Notes: generated by a model not told the origin, from the letters alone. Numbered from the stretch's first letter, positions 5,839-13,361 are shown. The stretch: DNA of 15,698 nucleotides from Candidatus Aenigmatarchaeota archaeon (GCA_027310605.1 DAIDAN010000008.1:1-15698); one strand, 5' to 3'. A program made the numbers and translations.

Positions 5839-6786
5839 ATGTGGCTGCAAATCCGTATGTACCTCCTTGTCGCGGCGCTGTTCGGGATAGTGTATGCGCT
5901 CGTCTCGGTGGTAGGTACGGCTCTCGGTGTCGGCGGCTTTCTGTTCTACGGGATTCTCGCCACATTGATTATGCTCGCGCAGTACATGCTCGGCCCGAAA
6001 ATCGTGGAATGGACGATGCAGGTGCGCTATGTCTCGGAGGAGGAAGAGCCGGAGCTTCACAAGACGGTTGCGGAGCTCGCGAAAAAGGCGGGGCTGCCGA
6101 AGCCGCGCGTCGGCATCGCGAAAACGCAGATGCCGAACGCTTTCGCTTTCGGGCGCTGGGCTTCGGACAGCCGCGTTTGCGTGACAGAAGGGATATTGAA
6201 GCTTCTGGACAAGAAGGAGCTGCGCGCCGTGCTCGGCCACGAAATCTCGCATGTGAAAAACAGGGATGTGATTACCATCACCCTGATAAGCGTAGTTCCC
6301 ACGCTCGCCTGGTATGTTGCGCAGAGTTTTTTGTTTTCCAACAGCAGGGAAAGGGGGAACGCGGCTGCAGTCGGCGCGCTCGCTTTCGCGATTTATTTCA
6401 TCACGAACCTGCTTGTTCTTTACGCTTCAAGAATAAGGGAGTACGCGGCTGACAGCGGAAGCGTGCATCTGGAAAACAGCCCGCACTACCTCGCTTCAGC
6501 GCTCTACAAGCTCGCCTATGGCAGCGCAAAAACCCCTGCTTCGGAGAAAAAAAGGGTTGAGGGGATGAAGGCGTTTTTCGCGAACGACCCGTCGCGCGCG
6601 ATTGAGGAGATAAGCGAGCTCGAGCAGATTGACTTGGACAAGAGCGGCACAATAGACAAGAGCGAATTGGAGGCGCTGAAAAAGGCTCAGGTTCGGATAA
6701 GCGGAGCCGACAGGTTCCTCGAGCTTCTGAGCACGCACCCGAACATGGTCAAGCGAATCCAGACGCTCGCGGAGATGGAAAATTGA
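5839..6786 (+). CDS. htpX: HtpX-type M48 membrane metalloprotease with EF-hand insertion
   Basis: The product, 315 residues from the ATG at 5839 (a TTG at 5830 would add three), is a zinc protease of the cytoplasmic membrane that degrades misfolded membrane proteins. Counting from the TTG, two N-terminal membrane helices span 9-29 and 33-54. The zinc site is HEISH (137-141) in VLGHEISHVKNRD, with the third ligand E204 in REYAAD. Two more hydrophobic segments (148-169, 177-199) flank it, the standard HtpX order. PNAFAFGR (102-109) upstream is also conserved. Near the C-terminus DLDKSGTIDKSE (268-279) is a textbook 12-residue EF-hand loop with D1, D3, S5, G6, D9 and E12, suggesting a bound calcium ion. 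The C-terminus, THPNMVKRIQ, is the family ending. No ribosome binding site is seen. Confidence 0.92.
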   Translation: MWLQIRMYLLVAALFGIVYALVSVVGTALGVGGFLFYGILATLIMLAQYMLGPKIVEWTMQVRYVSEEEEPELHKTVAELAKKAGLPKPRVGIAKTQMPNAFAFGRWASDSRVCVTEGILKLLDKKELRAVLGHEISHVKNRDVITITLISVVPTLAWYVAQSFLFSNSRERGNAAAVGALAFAIYFITNLLVLYASRIREYAADSGSVHLENSPHYLASALYKLAYGSAKTPASEKKRVEGMKAFFANDPSRAIEEISELEQIDLDKSGTIDKSELEALKKAQVRISGADRFLELLSTHPNMVKRIQTLAEMEN

Positions 6787-6826
6787 AATATCGTTATGAT
6801 TGATTTTCAGGAACGCTCGTAATAGC

Positions 6827-6893
6827 GTGATGTCTATCAAGTTTAACTGTCGTCTTGGTGTGAGATGAATTGATAATGGAACAGCTGTTCTGA
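6827..6893 (+). ncRNA. Weak candidate C/D box guide RNA
   Basis: The 133-base gap after htpX contains GTGATGT (C-box-like, 6827-6833), CTGT (D'-like, 6847-6850), TGAGATG (C'-like, 6861-6867) and CTGA (D box, 6890-6893). Total length and order suit an archaeal C/D sRNA, but two boxes deviate and no closing stem is visible. This is little better than chance. Confidence 0.18.
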
Positions 6894-6919
6894 TTATGGA
6901 ATTCAAGTAATATCGATTT

Positions 6920-7687
6920 TTATTCAACCTCCATCCTCGCTATCTCCGCCTTCGAAAGCAGGAACAATATTTTCCTTTCCGCGCCGACTTGCGCGTCCTC
7001 CATCACAACATGCGAGTCCATTCCCGCGAACTTTCCGGAAATATTTTTTCCGCTTTTCGTGAAAACCCTCGCCCGCCTTCCGGAATAGCGCAGGAAATTC
7101 TTATCATTCTCAAAAATCTGTTGATTAGCATTCGAATTTGGATTGATTTCTTTTTTGTCTTCTAATCCCATGGCATTTTCAATCTCCTCTTTTTCTATTT
7201 CTTCCAGAAAGCTCTCGGTTTTGTTAATCATCCCGCCGTTTCCCGCACTGATTTCATTCGCATTGGCAATGCCTAAATTATTTTCGCGCGCCGTTTCCGC
7301 TTTTTCTTCAGCATCATCAAGAAGTTTTGACGCGGGAACGAAATCGGGAACGCCGCCGTCCATGCGGGGCGCGGTTTTTCCTTCCGCAGTCAACGGTATC
7401 TTTTTTACCGCGCCCGAAACGCCGTCTGCAATGTTATCGGCGCTCCTTTCATTTCCGTAACCTGGTTTCCCGTCCTCCATCTTCATACCCCGCAGGTTTT
7501 TATTTTTTTGCCTTTTCTCGAGATTCCTGTGCGCGACTACCCCCGCAAGCACGGAAGCGCCCACGAACGCATACCCGAAAAACACGAGATGTCCGTAACT
7601 CACCGGCTGGAAAATTTTCAGGAGCGCGAGCACCGCGCCTGCAACTGCCGTGCCTATCAAAAAAGACCATTTCAGGGTATGGCGCAT
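6920..7687 (-). CDS. Membrane protein with C-terminal Sm-like domain
   Basis: The 255-residue product has two N-terminal membrane helices (about 8-25 and 31-52) with a short loop. A polar, low-complexity linker of about 150 residues follows (Ala/Asn/Glu-rich, with an acidic helix FLEEIEKEEIENAMG at 160-174). The compact C-terminal domain (203-255) fits the Sm1 motif: ARVFTKSGKNISGKFAGMDS then HVVMEDA, that is G213, G218, G222, D224 and the final DA, with V where Sm proteins have the RNA-contacting Asn. Strands 4 and 5 may be KILFLLSKAEIARMEV, where the usual RG of Sm2 is replaced. Sm-like proteins form rings that bind RNA; a membrane-tethered one is unusual. An unrelated small beta barrel is the alternative. 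A TATA box at 7705-7713 supports the start at 7687. The domain call is by eye. Confidence 0.75.
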   Translation of the reverse strand: MRHTLKWSFLIGTAVAGAVLALLKIFQPVSYGHLVFFGYAFVGASVLAGVVAHRNLEKRQKNKNLRGMKMEDGKPGYGNERSADNIADGVSGAVKKIPLTAEGKTAPRMDGGVPDFVPASKLLDDAEEKAETARENNLGIANANEISAGNGGMINKTESFLEEIEKEEIENAMGLEDKKEINPNSNANQQIFENDKNFLRYSGRRARVFTKSGKNISGKFAGMDSHVVMEDAQVGAERKILFLLSKAEIARMEVE

Positions 7688-7704
7688 AAGAAAATTATAT
7701 CCCG

Positions 7705-7713
7705 CATATTTAT
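7705..7713 (-). promoter_or_regulatory. TATA box of the Sm-like membrane protein gene
   Basis: ATAAATATG on the minus strand is centred about 22 bases before the ATG at 7687, consistent with a leaderless or nearly leaderless transcript. Confidence 0.5.
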
Positions 7714-7779
7714 GCTTTTGTCTTCAGAATGCTTTGTCGCATAATTATCAATACCTAACAGCTAATTCTATAATGGCTC

Positions 7780-7953
7780 ATGAAAAAGCGCAAAAAGAGA
7801 GCCAAGGAATATGCAAGAAACTGGAAGAGCTACAATGAACAGCTGGTGAAGCGGGGAGAGATGCTCTTTGACCTTGAGTTCTTGGATAACTGGAGCAGGG
7901 AGCTCGCTGTTTTTGATTTTTATCATATTTTCTTATTGAATTGTTTCGCTTAA
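7780..7953 (+). pseudogene. N-terminal remnant of an IS5-like transposase
   Basis: This 57-codon reading frame starts MKKRKKRAKEYARNWKSYNE and continues QLVKRGEMLFDLEFLDNWSR. The pattern NW..YN..LV.RG....D..FL..W is the conserved N-terminus of IS5-type transposases common in archaea. Similarity appears to stop near residue 43 (about base 7908); the last 14 residues look like random translation, and the DDE catalytic part is absent. It is therefore a fragment left by a decayed or partly deleted insertion sequence. I see no terminal inverted repeats or target duplication. It sits just before the DNA polymerase gene, whose promoter begins within 10 bases of its stop codon. Confidence 0.65.
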
Positions 7954-7962
7954 AAAAGCATT

Positions 7963-7970
7963 CTTTTTAT
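7963..7970 (+). promoter_or_regulatory. TATA box of the DNA polymerase gene
   Basis: CTTTTTAT is centred 26 bases before the ATG at 7993, the leaderless arrangement, and supports that start. Confidence 0.5.
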
Positions 7971-7992
7971 CCTCCCTCCGCGAATAACCCAT

Positions 7993-10482
7993 ATGCATCT
8001 CCGTTTCTGCCTGCTTGACGCGGACTATATCGAGGAAGGGGAAAAAGCGCTTGTGCGGCTGTGGGGTGTTGACCTGGAAGGAAAGACCGTTTGCGTTCTC
8101 GCGGAAAAGGAACCATATTTCTATGTCCTGCCGAAAGACGCTGTGAAAAAAGCTGAGGAGCAGATAAAAAAAGAGCTTGAGAAGAAAAAACAAAACATAA
8201 TCAGGATTGAAACTGTGAAGCGAAAGCTCGGCAGGGATGAAAAAACTTTCCTGAAAATCTTCTGCAGCCTGCCTGCAGATGTGCCGAAAGTCCGCGAGCT
8301 CGTGAAGAATCTTTCGGAAGTGGATGAGCAGTATGAATATTCGATAAACTTCTACCGCCGCTTTTTGGTTGACAATGATTTCTCGGGAATGCAATGGCTT
8401 GATGTCGAGGGAGATGAGATAAAGAAAGATTACACGGTTGAAAAGACTATTATGGCAAAAAATGTGCAGGCTGCTGTTAAGACGAATACAACGAAAGCCG
8501 TAAAATCCGTTAAAACAAATTCAAGTGATATCGATAATATTCCAAAAATAAAAATCTTATCTTTCGAAATCGAGACTTTCGAGGAGGCGGGAAAAAGCAG
8601 GCTGACAATGATTTCTATTGTCTCGGACAACCTGAATAAAATTTTGAGCTACAGGAAAACTTCATACAGGCACGCGGAAACCGTCAGCGACGAGAAGCAG
8701 ATGATTGAGCGGTTCGCGGAGATTGTGCGCGAGCAGAATCCTGACATAATTATCAGCTATAACGGCGATGAATTCGATTTTGCTTTGATGCAGGAGCGCG
8801 CTCTGGAATTGAAGGCAAGGCTCGCGCTCGGAAGGGAAGGCTCCAACATAAAATTCGAGAGGCGCGCAAGGACATCGAGCGCGCATATCGCGGGAAGGGT
8901 TCATATAGACTTGTATAACTTTATTGCAAATATTTTAGGCGCGCAGCTGCAAACCGAGACATTGAGCCTTGACGCTGTCTCGGCGGAACTGCTCGGCGAC
9001 AAAAAAATCGGGATGGAGCTCGGGCAGATAATGGAGGACTGGCGCGAGAAAAAGGATTTGGCAAAGCTCGCGGAATATTGCTTGAAAGATGCGGAATTAA
9101 CATTGAGATTGGGAAACTTTGTCCTGCCGCAGATATACGAGTTATCGAAGCTCGTTGGTCAAGCCCCTTTCGATGTCTCGAGGATGATGTACTCGCAGCT
9201 TGTGGAATGGTTCCTGTCAAGGCGCGCTTTCGCATTGAAAACGATTATTCCAAACCAGCCGAAGTTCGCGGAAATCGAGGAGCGGAGAGCAAGAAAGAAA
9301 TATATCGGCGGCTATGTGAAGGAGCCGGTTGGCGGAATACACGAAGGCCTGGCAGTGATGGACTTCCGCTCGCTTTACCCGAGCATAATCGCGACCTTCA
9401 ATATTTCTCCAGAAAACTTGGACTGCGGAAAAATGGAATATGGTCACAAGGTGCCGGAATCGAAGCACTGGTTCTGCGGGGAGCAGGGTTTCGTCTCGGG
9501 CGCGGCAAGGGAATTGATTGAAAGAAGAATCGTGTCGAAGAAAAAATTGAAACAGATAAAAAATCCGCAAGAATGGCGCAAGCTGAAGAACGAGGAGCTC
9601 AGCCTGAAGACAGTGACGAACGCCTGCTACGGCTATCTCGCGTTTCCCGGCTCCAAATGGTACTGCCATGAGTGCGCTGAGAGCGCGGCAGCTTTCGGGA
9701 GGTTCTTCATAAAAAAAATAATCGCGGACGCGGAGAAGGAGGGATTCATAATAATTTATTGTGACACGGACTCGCTGTTTGTGAAACTGAAAAACAAATC
9801 CGGCAAAAAAAACCTTGAGCGCGAAGTCCGAAAATTCCTTGGTAATGTAAACAAGTCCCTTCCCGGAATGCTGGAACTAGATTTGCAGGGAATATACGGA
9901 CGCGGGATTTTTATCCCGAGAGGCGCCGCGCCCGGCACTGCGAAAAAAAGGTACGCGCTCATCGACGAAAAAGGGACGCTCACAATCCGCGGCCTCGAGA
10001 AGGTGAGAAAGGACTGGAGCAATGTTGCGAAGGATACGCAGGAGAAAGTTCTGTGGTTCGTGCTGAAGGACAGCGATGTTGGCGCGGCCGTGAAATATGT
10101 CCAATCCGTAATAAAAAAAATAAGGCAGAAAAAAATTCCGCTCCGCGACCTGCTGATTTACGAGCAGCTTACAAAGCCGCTGCACGAGTACAGACAAATC
10201 GGTCCGCATGTAGCAGCCGCGAGAAAAATCCAGGAGCGAGGCCGCCCTATAGGCGCGGGAATGATAGTGATTTACGCGATAACAAAGGGAAAAGGCTCAA
10301 TATCGGAAAGGGCCGAGCCGATAGAAGACTTTTCGCTGAATGACATCGATAATGAGTATTACATCAGCAACCAGGTTGTTCCCGCAGCGCTGCGCGTGCT
10401 GCAGGTGCTCGGAATCACGGAGGAGCAGCTTCTCGGGAATGGGCTGGAGAAGTTTGTGAAGAAGGCAGGCAGAAAGAAATAA
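7993..10482 (+). CDS. polB: DNA polymerase family B
   Basis: The 829-residue product is a replicative-type polymerase with 3'-5' exonuclease. After the N-terminal domain (1-150) and a Lys/Thr/Val-rich linker (about 155-180) come Exo I LSFEIET (E192, E194), Exo II YNGDEFDF and Exo III YCLKDAE. Polymerase motif A is DFRSLYPSI (D457), motif B is KTVTNACYGY with WYCHECAESAAAFGR, and motif C is YCDTDS (D591, D593). KKRYALIDEKGT and RGLEKVRKDWS mark the end of the palm, and the thumb has YEQLTKPLHEY and QIGPHVAAA. All polymerase residues are intact. In Exo I the usual first Asp (DIE) is Glu (EIE), which might lower or alter proofreading. No intein is present. The length is slightly above the roughly 775 residues of Pyrococcus Pol B. 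Its stop codon abuts that of the convergent acylphosphatase gene. Confidence 0.95.
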   Translation: MHLRFCLLDADYIEEGEKALVRLWGVDLEGKTVCVLAEKEPYFYVLPKDAVKKAEEQIKKELEKKKQNIIRIETVKRKLGRDEKTFLKIFCSLPADVPKVRELVKNLSEVDEQYEYSINFYRRFLVDNDFSGMQWLDVEGDEIKKDYTVEKTIMAKNVQAAVKTNTTKAVKSVKTNSSDIDNIPKIKILSFEIETFEEAGKSRLTMISIVSDNLNKILSYRKTSYRHAETVSDEKQMIERFAEIVREQNPDIIISYNGDEFDFALMQERALELKARLALGREGSNIKFERRARTSSAHIAGRVHIDLYNFIANILGAQLQTETLSLDAVSAELLGDKKIGMELGQIMEDWREKKDLAKLAEYCLKDAELTLRLGNFVLPQIYELSKLVGQAPFDVSRMMYSQLVEWFLSRRAFALKTIIPNQPKFAEIEERRARKKYIGGYVKEPVGGIHEGLAVMDFRSLYPSIIATFNISPENLDCGKMEYGHKVPESKHWFCGEQGFVSGAARELIERRIVSKKKLKQIKNPQEWRKLKNEELSLKTVTNACYGYLAFPGSKWYCHECAESAAAFGRFFIKKIIADAEKEGFIIIYCDTDSLFVKLKNKSGKKNLEREVRKFLGNVNKSLPGMLELDLQGIYGRGIFIPRGAAPGTAKKRYALIDEKGTLTIRGLEKVRKDWSNVAKDTQEKVLWFVLKDSDVGAAVKYVQSVIKKIRQKKIPLRDLLIYEQLTKPLHEYRQIGPHVAAARKIQERGRPIGAGMIVIYAITKGKGSISERAEPIEDFSLNDIDNEYYISNQVVPAALRVLQVLGITEEQLLGNGLEKFVKKAGRKK

Positions 10483-10755
10483 TCATCTTCTAATTTCAAA
10501 ATTCTCAAACTCTCCTATTGCATCAGAGCAATTTATTTTCACATTCCTTATCCGCGCGGACTTCGGTCCTCTTCTCATACGGGAAATAAACCTTTCCAAA
10601 TATTTCTCATTCCCTTGCGCCAGAATTTCCACAGAGCCGTCCGGCAGATTCTTAACCCATCCAGATATTTTCAGCCTGTCCGCCTCCGCTTTCGCGAATG
10701 CGCGGAAGGAAACCCCCTGCACAATGCCGGCAACTATTATATGCGCGCGCTTCAT
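10483..10755 (-). CDS. acyP: Acylphosphatase
   Basis: The 90-residue enzyme hydrolyses carboxyl-phosphate bonds such as acetyl phosphate or 1,3-bisphosphoglycerate in the cytoplasm. The phosphate-binding motif is GIVQGVSFRAF with catalytic R18, and SGWVKNLPDGSVEI carries catalytic N36; both are intact, and the length is typical. A reading from 10776 would add seven residues, but the TATA box at 10776-10784 would then lie inside it, so MKRAHIIV is chosen. The gene ends base to base against the DNA polymerase gene (stop codons at 10480-10482 and 10483-10485) and is divergent from the DUF192 operon. Confidence 0.93.
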   Translation of the reverse strand: MKRAHIIVAGIVQGVSFRAFAKAEADRLKISGWVKNLPDGSVEILAQGNEKYLERFISRMRRGPKSARIRNVKINCSDAIGEFENFEIRR

Positions 10756-10775
10756 AAATTGTATTGTAATTTGCA

Positions 10776-10784
10776 ATAAAAATA
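10776..10784 (-). promoter_or_regulatory. TATA box of the acylphosphatase gene
   Basis: TATTTTTAT on the minus strand is centred 25 bases before the ATG at 10755 and decides that start. The opposite operon must be driven from the same 40-base region; CATAAATTG (10753-10761) is its most likely TATA box. Confidence 0.55.
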
Positions 10785-10793
10785 GATGATGTT

Positions 10794-11141
10794 ATGAAAA
10801 TTAAAAACATTACAAAAAAATTCTCGCTGGAGTGCGAGACAGCGGAAACGCCTTGGAAGCAGGCTGTAGGCCTTTCGTTCTCCGCCAAGAGGAGGAATAT
10901 GCTTTTTCTTTTCCCTTTTGAGCGAAGCTGGGAGTTCTGGATGCTCGGAATGCGATACCCGTTACGAATCATCTTTATCGATGGCGACAAGCGCATTATT
11001 GAAGTTCGGGAAGCTGAGCCGCTTTCGCTGAATCCGAAAACTTGGAAAGTTTATGCTCCGAAAAGGAAATGCAAATATGTTCTGGAAGTTCCGAAAAAAA
11101 GCAAATTTAAGTTCTCAAAAGGAGATAGATTGGAGTGGTAG
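10794..11141 (+). CDS. DUF192 family protein
   Basis: The 115-residue product matches DUF192: AETPWKQAVGLSFSAKRRNM, LFLFPFERSWEFWMLGMRYP, LRIIFIDGDKRIIEV, KVYAPKRKCKYVLEVP and a final GDRLEW. The family forms a small beta-rich fold, often secreted or periplasmic in other organisms; its function is unknown. No signal peptide is visible here, so this copy is probably cytoplasmic. It is the first gene of an apparent four-gene operon (DUF192, archaemetzincin, C39-like peptidase, methionine aminopeptidase) with gaps of 2-5 bases. Confidence 0.88.
   Translation: MKIKNITKKFSLECETAETPWKQAVGLSFSAKRRNMLFLFPFERSWEFWMLGMRYPLRIIFIDGDKRIIEVREAEPLSLNPKTWKVYAPKRKCKYVLEVPKKSKFKFSKGDRLEW
11132..11135 (+). promoter_or_regulatory. 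Ribosome binding site of the archaemetzincin gene
   Basis: GGAG lies 8 bases before the ATG at 11144, inside the last codons of the DUF192 gene. It favours this ATG over the upstream GTG at 11135. Unlike the leaderless first genes, this internal operon gene uses a Shine-Dalgarno site. Confidence 0.6.
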
Positions 11142-11143
11142 AA

Positions 11144-11713
11144 ATGAGAATAAAAGCTATCAGTTTATTTTATGAGAAGGGGCTTGAGAAAGAAGCGGAT
11201 ATTTCAAAAGATATTATTGAGATTGTTTTTGACTTCAAATTCACATTGATAGAAAAAGAAATAAAGAAGCTTTTCAAAAATAGCAAAAAGCTGAATGGAT
11301 ATATCATTCAAATTCCAAAAGACAAGAACGCTTGCGTTATTCTTACAAAGAAGGATATTTACCCGTACGGCTCTTCCTCAAAAAAGGATGACTGGGTTTT
11401 TGGAATTTCTACAAACCAGCGGAAGATAATAGTATCAACTGCAAGACTCGGGAAAAATAAAAACAAAAGAACCGGAAGATTGATTTACCTGTTGATTCAC
11501 GAATTCTCGCACTTCATTTTTAATGACAAGCCGAAGCATTACAAGAATTTTATCTATAAAAATCCAGAGAGTGGGCATAAGATGTATTTTGGAAAGCATT
11601 GCATGGATGATAGATGCGTTATGGTTGAATCAATAGATTTGAAAGACTTGGACAGACATATCGAAAAGAAATACGAGAATTTTTTCTGCAAGAAATGCAT
11701 GGAATATCTGTGA
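11144..11713 (+). CDS. amzA: Archaemetzincin-like zinc metalloprotease (M54)
   Basis: The 189-residue product carries family M54 marks. DDWVFGIS with KIIVSTARLG precedes the zinc helix LLIHEFSHFIF (H119, E120, H123). KHCMDDRCVM (H152, C153, C158) gives the third His ligand, the CxxxxC pair and the Met-turn, and FCKKC (C182, C185) completes a four-cysteine site. In known archaemetzincins the pattern is HExxHxxGxxHC, so the third His is 10 residues after the first; here the distance is 33, an insertion of about 23 residues, and the Gly is lost. All ligands are otherwise kept. The enzyme is likely cytosolic; substrates of the family are unknown. It lies 2 bases after the DUF192 stop codon, with GGAG upstream. 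The family call is firm; activity is inferred. Confidence 0.85.
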   Translation: MRIKAISLFYEKGLEKEADISKDIIEIVFDFKFTLIEKEIKKLFKNSKKLNGYIIQIPKDKNACVILTKKDIYPYGSSSKKDDWVFGISTNQRKIIVSTARLGKNKNKRTGRLIYLLIHEFSHFIFNDKPKHYKNFIYKNPESGHKMYFGKHCMDDRCVMVESIDLKDLDRHIEKKYENFFCKKCMEYL

Positions 11714-11717
11714 TAAT

Positions 11718-12389
11718 ATGAAAATCAAGCTAGGCCTGAAGCCGTTCAAGCAGGAAAGCGCGGAAGGCTGCGGCGCCGCAGCGCTTAGGAGCATTCTGGA
11801 TTTTTTCGGGAAGAATATGGGCGAGAAGGAAATAATGGAAGCGGCTGGAGGGGTGCAGAAGGGGGAGGAACATTACGGCGTGCTTATGATTCATATGGCC
11901 GCGTTCGCATACAGGGCAGGCTTCTTCATCCACGCATATATTTATGACATGGGGCTTCTCAAGCCCGAGTGGGAGCGCATTGGCAAAGAAGAGCTTGCTG
12001 CGAATCTTGAAACCCTGAAAGCAAAGTTTTCCTCGGAGAATAAAAAAACAAACGAAGATATAATTGATTCCATATTGCAGCTTTTGAAAAACAACCAGGA
12101 TGTGAAGATAAAAGTTCCGGACAAGAAAGACATAATACGTTTTCTAGAAAAGGGATTGCCTATAATGATTTCCGTGAAGGCGATGCTTCTGGAAGCGGAT
12201 TCAAAAATAAAACCTGATGTCGGGCATTATGTGGTTGTAAGCGGTTATGACTCGGAGAAAGAAACCTTTTCGGTCGTCGACCCTTTTTACGGGAATGAAT
12301 ATGATGTGGATGAAGCAAGACTGATGCTCGCTTGGCACATCAACGCGATAGAATCGTCAGCATATCTGCTGGCTTTCGAGGCGAAGTGA
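11718..12389 (+). CDS. C39-like papain-fold cysteine peptidase
   Basis: The 223-residue product shows the C39-like pattern: KQESAEGCGAAALRSILDFF with presumed nucleophile C18, and near the end DVGHYVVVSGYD (H170) and FSVVDPFYG (D188). Between them (78-140) is a charged helical insertion rich in Lys/Glu. There is no ATP transporter, signal peptide or membrane segment, so it is a stand-alone cytosolic protein and not a bacteriocin exporter. The family includes real proteases and proteins of unknown activity; its substrate cannot be told. It begins 4 bases after the archaemetzincin stop codon and ends 5 bases before methionine aminopeptidase, so the three are likely co-transcribed. Confidence 0.82.
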   Translation: MKIKLGLKPFKQESAEGCGAAALRSILDFFGKNMGEKEIMEAAGGVQKGEEHYGVLMIHMAAFAYRAGFFIHAYIYDMGLLKPEWERIGKEELAANLETLKAKFSSENKKTNEDIIDSILQLLKNNQDVKIKVPDKKDIIRFLEKGLPIMISVKAMLLEADSKIKPDVGHYVVVSGYDSEKETFSVVDPFYGNEYDVDEARLMLAWHINAIESSAYLLAFEAK

Positions 12390-12394
12390 TTTTT

Positions 12395-13282
12395 ATGGAA
12401 GAAACAATTTTAAAAAAATACATTCAAGCGGGCAAAATCGCGAAGGAAGTTTTGGAATATGGAAAATCCCTCGTGAAAGAAGGCGCGAGCGTTCTCGAAA
12501 TTGCCGAGGCGATAGAGAAAAAAATATTCGCGCTCGGGGGCAAGCCCGCTTTTCCAGTCAACATCGGGATAAACGAGACAGCCGCGCACTTTTCTCCGAC
12601 AATAAGCGACAAGACAACAATCAAGCCCGACGATTATGTGAAGCTGGACTTGGGCGTTCATATAGACGGCTTTATCGCGGACACGGCGATCACGGCAAGT
12701 CCTGCGGGAAAGGACAGGCTTATGGAATGCAGCGAGAAGATGCTGGAGGTTGCGCTTCCGCTTTTCGTGCCGGGCGCGAAAATTTCCGAGATAGGCGAGA
12801 CTATCGAGGGAATCGCAAAAGAGTTCGGGTTCAATCCCGTGCGAAACCTGACCGGCCACGGGCTGAAGCAGTATGACTTGCATGCGGGAACGAATGTCTT
12901 CAATGTGAAAAACTCGTCGGGCAAAAAATTGGAAGAAGGCGAAGCCTACGCGGTCGAGCCTTTCTGCACAGCAGGCGCGGGGCTTGTCAAGGACAGCGGG
13001 CCCTCCCTGATTTTCATGTGGCTCGCGGACAAGCCGCTCCGCCAGATGGAAGCGAGAAAAATTTTGGAGCTTGCCAAGACGGAATACGCGCGGCTGCCCT
13101 TCGCGAAACGATGGCTTGAGAAAAAATTCCCGCAGCTGAAGCTGAACCTTGCGCTGAACGAGCTGACGCGGACGGGCGCGCTTCACGCATTCCTGCAGCT
13201 GAAGGAGGTTTCGGGAAAGCCGGTCGCGCAAAGCGAGCATACTGTCATCGTTGCGGAAAAGCCTGTTGTGACAACGCGATAG
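12395..13282 (+). CDS. map: Methionine aminopeptidase, type II
   Basis: The 295-residue enzyme removes the N-terminal methionine from new proteins. The five metal ligands of the pita-bread fold are all present: D85 (KLDLGVHIDG), D96 (ADTAIT), H155 (LTGHGLK), E188 (YAVEPF) and E281 (AQSEHTVIV). A helical insertion at about 208-268 (PLRQMEARKILELAKTEYAR and following) marks type II, the archaeal and eukaryotic form. Length is normal. The start at 12395 is chosen because it follows the C39-like gene by 5 bases, and GTGAT, overlapping that gene's stop codon, is a possible ribosome binding site; the longer in-frame reading from 12332 overlaps that gene. It is the last gene of the four-gene operon and the only essential housekeeping member. 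Confidence 0.95.
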   Translation: MEETILKKYIQAGKIAKEVLEYGKSLVKEGASVLEIAEAIEKKIFALGGKPAFPVNIGINETAAHFSPTISDKTTIKPDDYVKLDLGVHIDGFIADTAITASPAGKDRLMECSEKMLEVALPLFVPGAKISEIGETIEGIAKEFGFNPVRNLTGHGLKQYDLHAGTNVFNVKNSSGKKLEEGEAYAVEPFCTAGAGLVKDSGPSLIFMWLADKPLRQMEARKILELAKTEYARLPFAKRWLEKKFPQLKLNLALNELTRTGALHAFLQLKEVSGKPVAQSEHTVIVAEKPVVTTR

Positions 13283-13320
13283 AATCGTTGTGTATTGAAT
13301 TATTATTTCCGTAATGCAAA

Positions 13321-13330
13321 CCTATAAATA
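13321..13330 (+). promoter_or_regulatory. TATA box of the DUF5667-like gene
   Basis: CCTATAAATA predicts a transcript start near 13350, about 12 bases before the ATG at 13362. It excludes the longer reading from 13314. Confidence 0.6.
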
Positions 13331-13361
13331 TTTGAAATTGCAAACAATTATAGCGATAATT

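Noticed and set aside
8449..8534. Linker in DNA polymerase B as a possible intein or insertion element
   Set aside because: It is only about 26 residues of simple Lys/Thr/Val composition, without splicing motifs, and lies between the N-terminal and exonuclease domains.
12410..13240. A 276-codon minus-strand frame opposite methionine aminopeptidase
   Set aside because: The plus strand encodes an intact, well-known enzyme in an operon; the antisense product has no domain and unlikely composition.
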